DNA of 64,000 nt. Origin: Macrotrachela quadricornifera. Its lineage: Eukaryota > Rotifera > Eurotatoria > Philodinida > Philodinidae. The stretch covers positions 35,037 through 99,036 of the forward strand of contig JAJEKB010000327.1 in assembly GCA_022393335.1 (NCBI GenBank), in the 5' to 3' direction. The position numbers were made by a program, and so were the translations under genes. This document shows positions 13,532 to 25,700 of the stretch, piece by piece. Every line of letters begins with the position of its first letter. Within the stretch, counting starts at the first letter, position 1. A model generated the notes under the pieces. It made no database searches, was not told where the DNA came from, and saw only the letters and a list, made by a program, of their open reading frames with translations.

Positions 13532-14772
13532 TACATTCTCGGTTAAAATAAAATCTTAGTATACTTCAATCATATAAACCGTTTGAAAAGTTAAAGAAAA
13601 GAAGAAAAATAATGTCTATACATTCTTTGTTTGACACGTCAATATATATATATATATTTATATATCGTGTTTTGACTTCAGTTGAAGTTATAAATAAATG
13701 TTTTAATCTCAAATTTAATTCTATTCAACAAGTGATGCATCAAAAACAGAACAAATTGTTTCAACATGTTAAGGTCGAGATCAATTTTGAAATATTTATG
13801 TTAATAAATATTTGAATTTAACAATTTCAAAAAATTAATAAAACAGCTAAAAAAAACATTTTATAATTGTAATGTTTGCTTTAGTTTCGTACAATTTATC
13901 CATTGTATACAAACAATATACTACACAATTTTATTGATGAAAGAATGCTATACTTTATATATAAGATGTCGGTAAAGTCATTAGTAAAAGCTGAATATTG
14001 CAGCTTTCTATCGTGTGAACGGACTCATTTTTGATACCTAAAAATGAGACATGTTCACACATTGAATCTATACGGACAAGGTTAGAGAAATTTATTGTCA
14101 AGGTCATTGTTTTCTTCCTATCTGTAAAAAAAGGTAGTTTTTGTATTAATGTCATTGGTGATATTTAACAAAATCTCCTTCTAGTTTTGTCTGTATGGAT
14201 TTAAAGTGTGAACATACCTCTATTATTGATAAAGAAAAACAGTCCAATTGTTTGAACTATCAAGGAAATATTCAATTTTTTCTATCTCTAATGACTTTTC
14301 AAACACCCTATATTGTCTTTTGATATAAATGTAGGAACATATGATACCTTATTCAACGAATAATTTTATATTATTAGTTTAAATAATTGGAATTTATTTT
14401 GTTCTATATAGAAAAACTACTATATTAATCATAATTTTTGTAAAATAATAAATGTTAAACATGATAGAATTACTTATATTATTGTAAATATGAAGATAAG
14501 CTCAGAAATTTTATAGAACATAGGAGACATCTTAAACTTGCATATCTTTTTTTATAATGTAAAATGTTTATGATCTCCTAAAAGTGTATCATGACATCTA
14601 AATCAAACATCGTTAGAGTTTTATTATTAACATTAGGTTTCTGACCTTGTCATTTTTACAGTTGTAACTAACGAAAATTTCGTTTATGATAGTTATAAAT
14701 TATTATTATGTTCTTGATAAAAAAAATATTTCGAATGTATGTATCATACACTTATATATATTATCTGTGGGC
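13532..14772. other. Intergenic region between Ly6 and inhibitor genes
   Basis: AT-rich, with no supported gene. The 67-codon frame at 13612-13815 begins in a TA repeat and looks like chance. It contains the inverted-repeat structure at 14013-14213 (listed separately). Confidence 0.4.
14013..14213. repeat. Degenerate foldback / inverted-repeat element
   Basis: The word GTGTGAAC occurs at 14013-14020 and 14206-14213, and inverted at 14053-14060. The 29 bp at 14053-14081 pair with 14184-14213 with about five mismatches. The first two words also frame a hairpin whose inner arms are CTCATTTTT and AAAAATGAG. This nested pattern suggests an old MITE, but no clear target duplication was seen. Confidence 0.5.
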
Positions 14773-14806
14773 GATAGATAAGCGACAATAAAGATGATAT
14801 ATAAAT
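14773..14806 (+). promoter_or_regulatory. Candidate promoter of the inhibitor gene: GATA motif and TATA box
   Basis: AGATAAG, the classic animal GATA-factor site, lies at about 14776-14782. TATATAAAT lies at 14798-14806, about 48 nt before the ATG. The spacing suits a TATA-type promoter with a very short 5' UTR. Both motifs are short and the region is AT-rich, so this is tentative. Confidence 0.4.
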
Positions 14807-14853
14807 AGCAAAAACAATATTGAATTTTTTTGTTTTCATCGTAATATATACGA

Positions 14854-15107
14854 ATGGCTGACGACGAACCAAAATCATGGCCTCAACATGTTGGAGAAGA
14901 TGCTAGTGTAGTAGAAAGTAAATTAAAATCAGAAGGTAATTCTTAATTTAATATCAAAATATCGATAAAAAGATTTTATATCATGTAGGATATGATGTTG
15001 AAATATTGCCCGAAGGTTCACCATGTACTCGCGATTATCGTACTGACCGTGTTCGTTTATTTGTCGATGATAACAATAAAATTGTTCAAACACCCGTCAC
15101 TGGTTAA
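14854..15107 (+). CDS. Potato inhibitor I family serine-protease inhibitor
   Basis: Exons 14854-14935 and 14989-15107 with one phase-1 intron give 66 residues, the usual size of a chymotrypsin inhibitor 2/eglin c domain. The family signature is clear: a Trp-Pro near the N-terminus, then a loop GSPCTRDYRTDRVRLFVD, then an end of the Val-x-Gly type. Aligned by eye to CI-2, the P1 residue is Arg in the sequence T-R-D, which favours trypsin-like proteases, while CI-2 has Met and eglin has Leu. There is no signal peptide and no disulfide pair (one Cys, at P3), so it is probably intracellular. The family is common in plants and patchy in animals. Confidence 0.85.
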
Positions 15108-15177
15108 TCTTCATATCTATATTCCAAAGACAATTTACTTTATAAACCTAACCATTTTCATCTTAATTTTATACTTT

Positions 15178-15183
15178 AATAAA
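15178..15183 (+). terminator. Polyadenylation signal AATAAA of the inhibitor gene
   Basis: AATAAA 71 nt after the stop of the inhibitor gene. The next gene (Cdc42) is convergent and ends about 380 nt downstream. Confidence 0.5.
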
Positions 15184-15562
15184 GAAAATATTGTTTCTTT
15201 GTAATCGTTATATTATTGATTAAGACCAGGCAAAAGATATTATGTTGGTATACAATCAAAAGAAAAAAGAAAAGAAAGAGTATATATATATATAGTTGAT
15301 GATGGAACACACAAGATTAGATGAGATTATTCAATAATATAAGCCATAGAAACGAGAAGAAACAACGTTTCTCCATAATACTTAGACAAAAGAAACATGA
15401 AATAGACAAGCACATACATCTAACATAAGAAACCAATTCTCACAAATAGATAACAAAAAGAAAAAAAAAAGTTTAGTTAAGTTGAAAAAGATGCGAACAA
15501 AATGTCTCTTCCTTTTTTTTGCTTTAGCATTACTACTTCTATTCTTGTTCTTCTATTTTTTT
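15184..15562. other. Convergent intergenic region, inhibitor gene to Cdc42
   Basis: Purine-rich and AT-rich; includes a short TA repeat near 15280-15295. It holds the 3' UTR of Cdc42 on the minus strand. No gene seen. Confidence 0.4.
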
Positions 15563-16524
<962 letters not shown>

Positions 16525-16617
16525 TGTTAAATATGAAACAAAAGAATAATATTTTATTCACCTTGTATACACGTGTCTGAGTTCTATGATGACGAACTTT
16601 GAAATGAGCAAGTAAAT

Positions 16618-16648
16618 AAACAAAACAAAACAAAACAAAACAAAACAA
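16618..16648. repeat. (AAAAC)n microsatellite
   Basis: About six tandem copies of AAAAC on the plus strand, some 95-125 nt upstream of the Cdc42 start codon. Confidence 0.8.
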
Positions 16649-16931
16649 ATCAATCTTTTTTATCCCGTGAAATGGACGTCAAAGATTCACGAATTAGAAA
16701 AGAGATATATTATTCAAAGTGACCTCTATTGTTATAACTTTTAAAGCGCTACAGTAGTTTATGATCATTAATAATGTCATAAATGAATATCTTTTATTTT
16801 AGTATATATGATCAATCAAATGATCATATCAATATCAATATTAAATTTCTAAGAGTATTTCAATAATGAATAGTAGAAAAGTAAATCTATCTGAAGATAA
16901 AAATTATCATACATAATGAACAATGATTCAT

Positions 16932-17018
16932 CTCCAGATCAACGACACCTGTACATTATAGGTCGAAACACACAAAGACATCGAAGAGTGAGAATGTCAC
17001 GGTGTCGTTGACGTGGAG
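16932..17018. repeat. Inverted repeat with 18-bp arms
   Basis: CTCCAGATCAACGACACC at 16932-16949 pairs with GGTGTCGTTGACGTGGAG at 17001-17018, with 16 of 18 positions complementary and a 51-nt loop. The arms are richer in GC than their surroundings. It could be a transposon end, a hairpin RNA, or part of the Cdc42 upstream control region. Confidence 0.6.
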
Positions 17019-17169
17019 AAGTACCAAGTTATTTATTCATCCTTAATTAAAGAACAAAAAACTAACACAAAATATATTTACACAAAAATATCAATTTCAA
17101 ATGTCATATCTTCATTGAATTCATTTTCTTTATCACTTTCCATAAATACGCTAATATTACGACCTTTAG

Positions 17170-20100
17170 CTCTCTGTGGATTACTAATAAAGTCTTTAAT
17201 AATAAGCTTGATGCGTCGTCAGTTAAATCGATATTAAGCGTTGACATCTTCACTAAATATGTCCAATATTGAATTATTTAAGCTGTTCCGCAACCATGAC
17301 TTGATCCGTCTCAATGTACTAAACGTACGTTCAGATTAGTTTTATCCTAAAACAAATGTTTCTAAAATCTGATATAAGTTATACCATTCGAGAGGATTAT
17401 TCACTTCCATGGAGTGCAAGACGTTCAAGAATTGCTGCAATCGATGTACGGTCATCTACAATAGTAAGGAATGCAAAGTACATCACCTTCTAGTTGTCGA
17501 TAATTTAGTAATGGTGTATCAATTTGTTCATATATTTGTCGATTGACAGCAACATGTTTGTAAATCATTGGAGAACTATATTTAATTATTAATTCGTTTT
17601 TAAGTAATTGTTCAGCTGAAAACTTCGATGATGATGATAACAGAACATAATATTCTCGATTAAGTTTTTAGCTTTACTATTAAATCTATTATTAAGAGAG
17701 AGTAGAAAATGATCAATAAGTTCTTTATCTATATTGCAAAATTCTGATTCATCAAAATCTGTAGATAACGGTTAAAGATGGGAGCGTGTTGATCGAGATG
17801 TTGTTTGTATTATTGGCAAATACTTGTCAATATTGTTTAATATTGTTCGTAGATGATTAAAGTCAAATCTTTCAGCTGATTGCATAATGGTATTTCTAAC
17901 AGCATCAACATGAATTGAAAATTTGTCTAAACAGGATCCACGTTTTTCGATTTGACGTAAAAATTTTAATGTTGCATTGAATACATCACGTATAAGACGT
18001 ATTCGAAATGCTACATCAGGTTTCAATAAATCGAATGTAAATCGACATCCATCCGGTGATCCATTTGTTTTATACTGTTGCAAGTGTTATAACGACAGCT
18101 ACGTAATGTTAACAAATAATTGTAAGATTTCGTAAGCATAAGATCAGCAGCTATGACTTGATTTAGAAGCAGTTTGTTCTAATAAAAGCAATAATAGAGA
18201 TAAAAAATTAACTGCATAATTAAATGTATATTTACTTATTGTACTTATTCGGATGAAATCTAAACTAATAAAACTTGAGTATCTAGCTGTAAATGTTTCA
18301 CAAAACGGCCGTGACAGATAAACTCAATCGTTTGAACATTCGTTCTGCATCTTAACTCATCACCACTAGTGTTCTCATAAGCGCTGCGAAGTATCTCAGA
18401 AAAATTTACCTTTTGGATTGGAATTAATTAACTTTTGACTTTCAAACAATACTTGAAGACGATTTGGTATATCACGAAAGAAAACTAAAGCCGATTGGGC
18501 GGTGTCATAGACGTCCAACATTGAATTTTTAATTGCGTCTTAAACGGTTAAATTTAAAAGATGTGAACGACAATAAATATAAAACGTCCACGCCGATAAA
18601 TGGCTATGAACGTGTCCTTGTGTCTGATACCGCATAGAAGATGCTCCGTCATATGTTTATGCTGTAATAATCGGTTCTTTATCTGTTTCCTGTAGAAGAT
18701 ACTCAATGAACTACTGTACAGTACAGAATACACCTAAGTAATAAAGGAAGAAAAAACGATAGCTTGATCTGATAGAACTGCTTACCTTCTCCACTTTGAT
18801 CTGCAATCGACTTCAGCATAAAAGCTTCTTCACGGATATGGCCTGTGTCTTCCTCCACATAATGTAAACATAAGCAAAGCATTTGTTTAGTAGTTAAATC
18901 TGTAGTTTCATCCATAATAATATTGATGAAACGAATGTTTCGAATGGATAAAGTTTGAATATGATAAAGATATTTATTGATACTTTGTAACCATACTCTA
19001 CTATTGCTTTCCAACTTCAATAGCTGAAGAAAAAAAATTAACTACGCCTTCTATCAAAAAGGACCCAAACTTGCCGTTCTTTTACATTAGAAATCTTAAA
19101 CCATTCGACAACATTAGGACATTGAATTCGATTAAAAAACTCGATTAATCGCTTGAACTTCATTAATACTATTTCTTCTTGAATAATGTACCAAAGTGTT
19201 TGAACAAGAACTGCAAGATATTTCCATGTCTGAATATCTAGATTGACACATTGTAATTGTTCAGCTACACTACCATTAATTGATACGATTCTGATTGCAG
19301 CTCGTCGGACAACACATGTTTTGGTGAAGATCACTTTTTTAATGTTCTTTTATTTCTAGTTAAGAGAAATTTAAAAAGCTTTATGATCATTTAAGCTTAC
19401 AACTTTACCTTCCAGTCCCTTATGCTTTAATCTCCAATATGGCTTTACGACAAGTACACCTTAATTTTTGTTTATAGCCAATTCGCTTGATGCAAATTCG
19501 ACACAGTAGATACACAATAAACCATAATGATCATCTGAATAAATGGCCCGGAGCCATGGATAGCCATTTGAAAAATTATGATGGATTGGGTTTCACTCGT
19601 GGTAAATTAACAGATGGACTTCATTGTATATTAGGATATTTGGCACGATGTGTTTCAAGAAAAATCATTTCATGTGAATTGATAAATCTAACACTTTGAA
19701 TGGATGCAAAAATATTATTTAATTGATTTAATATTTTACTAGTAGATGTTTGTAACGATGCTGAAGATTGATTATTTTCATATTGAGTTTCATTACTGTT
19801 TGTCATATTCAAGCCTAAGTCTAACGATGAAATGCTATCTTGAACAATTTTTTCTTTATGATGTGATAACAGATGATAATCTAGATAAAGAGGAAACGAA
19901 ACAGCTTCGGTATTTTAGACAATAATTTACCATTATTAAAAGTTTTATTCTTATCTGATTCGCTTGAACTATTATTCTCATGAGCTGCAAACGGTGAGAA
20001 CTCCTCGTTTTTACCCATTGCATTCAATACTATTAGATATAAAAAGGTATTCTGATATTAGAAAAATAATTGATGAATGTTACCTTTCGAACTTGAGTCA

Positions 20101-20440
20101 TTCGTAAAGATGATGAGAGTATCAGTTGGATTATTGATAGATACAGCTTCAGTAATACCAATAGCATCGTTTTAACGATTTTATTGTTCAGAATTTGATC
20201 CTGTTATGGCAATTTTTTTTGTTGAAAAAATATTATGTATAATCATAGGTATTGGTGTGTTATGTGATGAACAAGATAATGATGATAGATGTAACCGTTC
20301 ATATTTTGTTCGAATAATTTCTTCAGTCATAGTATGTTTATTGCGAGCGTGATCTTTCCAATTCTTTTTTGTCATTCGCTTGCCACAATTCGGACGAATA
20401 AATTCTGCAGATACTGTTATAGTAGCCATGCGTGAATACA
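17170..20440 (-). pseudogene. Decayed hAT-superfamily transposase (DUF4371/ZMYM-like)
   Basis: Read on the minus strand, fragments appear in the order expected for one hAT transposase. A zinc-finger-like N-terminus (about 20340-20420) has lost one Cys: RPNCGKRM precedes the W-x2-H-x4-H part. The first catalytic block is MDETTDLTTKQMLCLCLHYV (about 18860-18920). A YDGASSMRY ... CRSHLLNL block follows (about 18560-18650), and the C-terminal dimerisation motif ERTFSTLRRIKSWLRN lies at about 17284-17331. Several in-frame stops and frame changes interrupt it, for example two TAA codons at about 20169-20180, stops at about 18540 and 18660, and a stop before position 19618. It cannot make a full protein. 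Terminal repeats were not identified. Confidence 0.82.
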
Positions 20441-20747
20441 CAAAAATAAGATACGAATTTATCAATCCATACGTGCAATGAAAAAAATTTACTGATTTCT
20501 CTTTGGTCGGTCAGTTGCCATCATTTATTGTTCAGTTTCTTCAAATTAACTCAAATACGATCACACATTCATTCAAACGTATTCTGTATATCGTTTCGTT
20601 TCTATGAAGATGGCCACAAATTACTTTGATGCCACTAAGCACATCATACTCTGCGATATTCGATTCGATATAGGCGTTGTCTGCTAGATTTGACAGATTT
20701 GCCGAAAACGTGACCACTTCTAAAAATTTCGCAGATACGCTAAAACA

Positions 20748-20771
20748 GTGCCGGGAACTAGTCCCGGCACA
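20748..20771. repeat. GC-rich palindrome GTGCCGGGA / TCCCGGCAC
   Basis: Nine-base perfect arms around a 5-nt centre (ACTAG) in otherwise AT-rich DNA. CAGTGCCGGGA resembles a hAT-type terminus, so this may be two joined transposon ends or an excision scar. It lies about 300 bp outside the decayed hAT transposase. Confidence 0.5.
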
Positions 20772-21420
20772 TCATGGGGCTTGAAGATGGTTACAAAGCA
20801 TTAAGAAATAGTAAGTTTCTTTAGTAATGAGCGGATTATTTATTTGAAAGCAGTTTTCCACCGGAATTCGAACAAAAACGTGACTTAAATGTGTAGATAT
20901 CGCCGAATACCATAGTTTATACGTTATTATGTTTTGTAGGATTATTAAGTTTTAATATGAATGGAATCTGTGCGTTTTACATTTTGACTTCGAATGAGAT
21001 CACACTAATAAGTTTTTTGAATTCAAGTGACAAGTACAATCAAGACAAAATACACAACTGTTATCCTGTAAGTATTTTTAAGGACGAATAGAAGAGAGGA
21101 AAAATATAATCATAACGAAAGAGCTCAGCGATTTTCATTAATATAAATAGTAAAAAAATGACTCCATGCTAGTCTGTAAGAAATTATGTGAAACTGGAAA
21201 CATTGAACCATGAAATAGATGTGAAGATTTTTAGAGTGTTCCGAGAAAATATCAATGTTTAATTCTTAGAATTAAAGATATCATATCCTACATTGTTTGA
21301 ATAGAGTACTGATATACATACACACTGAAATTTTTAATCACAAAATGTAAAGATTTCAGATTCTTTAAAGTAGTCCAATTCTCATATACATACGAAAATA
21401 AGCAAAATTATAAAGTGTAT

Positions 21421-21611
21421 ACTGGCAACAGTGGCGGATCCAGCAGTAGGCGATCCGGCGACCGCCACCCCCTCACGAGATTTTTTTTACTTTTTTTTCT
21501 AGCAGAAACGAGAAAAATGAGTTGTATTGTCTCAAATAGACTTCAAAAATCACTTTTTGAATATGACCGCCACCCCCTCACTGATTTTCTGGATCCGCCA
21601 CTGACTGGCAA
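21421..21611. mobile_element. hAT-type MITE with perfect 8-bp target duplication
   Basis: The element 21429-21603 (175 bp) starts CAGTGGCGGATCCAG and ends with its exact reverse complement. It is flanked by ACTGGCAA on both sides (21421-21428 and 21604-21611). An 8-bp duplication and CAG...CTG termini define the hAT superfamily. Inside, a 17-bp GC-rich word beginning GACCGCCACC is directly repeated (21460-21476 and 21565-21581). No transposase is present. Perfect termini and duplication suggest a fairly recent insertion. The 70-codon open frame across it is not a gene. Confidence 0.92.
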
Positions 21612-22742
21612 TTCTAAAACGCTTTGAAAGTTCATTATTTTCACATTCAATAAAAGTAAAGTAATATACTCTCGAAGTTTTATACTGATTCATTTTACAG
21701 CACAACTTATTGAATCAATCCGATTCATAAAAATACATTTAATGGCATCCAAAATCATTCTTTTTTTTCATAATCTTGATCAGCTTGAAAAACCATCTGT
21801 CGTAAATTATCTAATTCTTCAGCTACTTTTTCTATTACAATAATTTGAATGAATTTAGAACATCCATCATTAGTAAAATAACGAATGAGTCAGGTTATAT
21901 TGATGATCTTTATCAAAAATATTCCGATCACTTATTTAGTTTATTTTTGAAATACAAAATATAGTATTGAATAGACCAAACGAGAGATATCTTCAGATTT
22001 CAGAAGAAAAAAATTCCGAAAATACCAAAATTTCCATAAACAGCATTTAATGACAACCTGCTTAATTACCACAATTTTCCAGAAATTTTAGTAATCACTA
22101 TTACATGAGAAAGAAATTTCCACATCATTTCGCAAATTTCCATAAAATTTATATAAATTCCAAAATTACATAATCCTCATCTGATAAGATTCATTGACAA
22201 TTAAACGACTCTACTCCTTAAAAGGTTGAAGAATTTATGAAAATTCTTGCTACATTCGTCTATATTTTTGGCTAGTTACTGGTAAATTTCATGTTAGAAA
22301 TTTGATATTTACGGAAATTATCTGGTAATTTCCCTTGTGTGGTAATAGTAATTATACCAAAATTTCTTAGGCAATTCTTTGTTGTGATTATACAGTATGT
22401 ACAAAAATGAATTGACGAGTTATATTAATGGTTTTCCTCTTATATAATAAAAAAAACAATAAATTTTAAAAATTCCAAGCAAACATATTGATATAAAATA
22501 TCTGTTCATCACTGCCATCTATAAATAGCATCGAAAATATATTTCATATAAAAGCGCCACTATCCTTGTCATTAAAGTCGCATGACTGCATTTAATATAA
22601 TATTGTCGAACATTCATATAAAGAAAGAAAAAAAAAGAATATTTTATTATTATATTGCATCATTAATTATTTTAGATAATTTTTGTTTGTTTGTTTTTTT
22701 TTCTTTATATATAAGGTTATTTTCTTGTAATTTCATCGACAT

Positions 22743-25700
22743 ATGGATGATACAGATTCAATTGATTTATCAGATAATGATGAGTTTATGCTTGATGTTG
22801 AAATAACACCATCTGATGTTCAAGATGCATTTAATATGGCATTAAATGAAGATGATAATATAAATACTTTACCATCAAATGTTGATTTACCACAATTATC
22901 TGATGAATTATTACAATTTGATGAAAATAAATTTGGTGAAGAATTATTAACTATTAAAGAAAAATCTGAATTAGAAAAAAATTTATTTCAACATTGGAAA
23001 AAATTTGTTCCACAATGTTATATATATCATACACATTTAGTAAAGGGTATTATTGAACAACGTGCACATGAAATACTTTTTCGACCACTTGATATATATT
23101 TATATGGTAAATTAAATACAGATGAAGCTGTTGAAACAATACGTTCATTAAATAAAAAATCAACTGTTTGTGGACATTTATTTAAATCTGAAGAACCAAC
23201 TTATTTTTGCCGAGATTGTCATGTTGATCCAACATGTGTTTTATGTACAGATTGTTTTCTTCAAAGTGAACATCGAAAACATCGATATAAAGTATATAAA
23301 AACAAAAAATAATCTATAAAAACCTTTTTTTTATTTTTGTATTTTATTTAGATGAATGTATCAGCTGGTGGTGGATACTGTGATTGTGGTGATAGTGAAG
23401 CATGGAAACAATATGTACATTGTAATTTACATAAACCACATGATGAAAATCCTGAAACAGAAGATGATATACTCAATCGTTTACCATCTGATATTCGTTT
23501 TCGTGCCAAACAATTATTTGATATATTACTTTTTTTTATTATTAAATTACTTTGTACAGAAAATTATCAAGATATACCAAATGAATTAAAAAATGAGTAA
23601 GAAAAAAAATTTTTTTTTTTTTTATAAAAATTTTGTTTTAATTATTTCCTTTTTTATTTAGATATTGGGATGGTGATCATAAAAAATATGTTACAATGTT
23701 ATTTAATGATGAAGTTCATACATATGATCAAGTTATAAATGTACTTAATCGTGCTATACAATGTTCAAAACAAGAAGGTCATGAATTTGCTTCATTAGTT
23801 GATCGCGAAGGTCGTACAGCAATACGTATTGGTACAATGGGAGAATGTCGTGATGTACAACAAACAATACGTATACGTACAGTTGATATACCACTTAAAT
23901 GTGAAATATATCCAAGTTTATTTATATCATTACAATATTTTGCTCAAAAACTTTTAAATTATTTACAAGATATTATTGGAATATCTGATGCTTTTCGTCG
24001 ACTACTTTGTGAATGTGAATTAAAATGTGATGAAGAAGAAGATATAACTAGAACAGAAAAAGTTTTATTAGGTGAAAAAATGCTTTGGAAAAGTGCAAGA
24101 TCAGCTTTACATCAAGTATTTATTAATAGGTAAAGATATTTGAAAATTTAATACAAAAAAAAAATCTTTTTTATTCTTTATTTTTTAGCTTTTTTATGGA
24201 TTCAGAATGGAAGAAAACATTTGCAATATTATATATGAAAGTAAGATAAATTTTATTGTTATAATATGTAATATGAGTAGCTTGAAGTTAATTTAAATTT
24301 ATAAAACCAAGATTTTGCAATTTATGTCTTGGAAAAAGCATATAAATCCTTCCCTTTTTTGAGTACTTTATTATCTCGTCAGATCAAAAGCATTGAATAT
24401 CTTCGAATAATTATTTTTTCGTAAGTTAAGAATTCCAAATATTCTTTTTATCATTATTATATCTTTAAGCAACCATTCCTACAAAAAGAAAAGACTTGAT
24501 TATGTTTATGAATAAAATGCTACTCATATTACATTATTAATTTCTCTTCGACGAGGAAAAAACGATAATTAAATCTTGTCAATTATTTAGAATTATTCTA
24601 CTATATGGCGAAATTTTGTGAAAGATGCCGATGAATATGTTTCATTTACTGATCTTTCTGTTCAAGTCTACACTGTTCCTACACTGGTAATAATTTAAAA
24701 TTATATAGATAAAAAAAAAAGAAAAAGAAAAGTTATAGACACATCGTAAACATAAGAATTTTCGTTTTTCCTCGTCGATGAGAACAAAAATGCACAAAAA
24801 AAAAATTTATTTGATTTTTAAATATATAATTTATAGTGTTATCCGATGATTATTCGACAATATCGAAATGATTTTTCATCACTTTATCGTGTTGATTGTT
24901 TTTTAAGATTATCTGTTCAATTATTTACGACACAAAGTCTTGTAAGATAAAAATATTTTTTATGTTTACGATGTGTAATAATTGTTTTATTGTTTATATA
25001 AAAAAAAACAAACAAATATTTCAAAAATGAAAAATAAATTTATTTGTTTAGGCAAGATATTTAATATCATCACATAATGCATTTCAAACAATAGTAGATT
25101 CATTTCTTGAATATTGTCAATCAAAACTTGATCATGGTAAACTTTTATTTTCAAGAACAACAAATACACCAATACAACATGAATTTCGACGTGCACAATC
25201 AATTCTTTATGATTTAAAGTAATTAATTAATTAATTAATTAATTTTAAATCTTTTTTTTTTCAGATACTTATTAGGTATTGTACCTGATCAATATACGGA
25301 TGAACTTCGAGAAAATTTTCTTAATGGTTTTCGATCATTTCTTCAATTATTAATTTATATGCATGTAAAGAAATTTTCTATTAGATATTTTATGTTTTCT
25401 TTTTTATCTTATTAAATAAAATAAAATTTTAGGGTATGGATAAAGTTACAAGACAAGTTGGACAACATGTAGAATTTGATCCTGAATGGGAAACAGCATT
25501 TAATTTAGTTATTAAAATTCAATCAATTATTGCATTAATACTAGAATGGTGTTCACATGATGTAAGATAATATAATAATATTATTTATTTTATTATGTTT
25601 TTGTTTTTTTTTATAGAAAGAATTATTACTTCGTGCATATGAAGTAACAGGTTCAGCATTAGCAGAAATTCAAAAAACAAGTGATGTATCACATTTAATA

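Larger units (their letters stand above)
16525..17169. other. Upstream flank of Cdc42
   Basis: Holds the Cdc42 promoter and 5' UTR on the minus strand, a pentanucleotide repeat and an inverted repeat (both listed). The remainder is AT-rich with no supported gene. Confidence 0.4.
20441..22742. other. Intergenic region, hAT relic to UBR gene
   Basis: Apart from the GC-rich palindrome and the hAT MITE, the sequence is AT-rich with no open frame that looks coding. The last 300 bp should hold the UBR promoter and 5' UTR. Confidence 0.4.

Noticed and set aside
17013..17237. Plus-strand open frame of 74 codons
   Set aside because: It is the antisense shadow of the 3' end of the minus-strand hAT relic.
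19487..19699. Plus-strand open frame of 70 codons
   Set aside because: Antisense to the hAT relic; the minus strand carries the recognisable fragments.
21415..21627. 70-codon open frame with PLTxFL-type repeats
   Set aside because: It lies wholly on the hAT MITE; the repeated peptide is only the 17-bp direct repeat translated.
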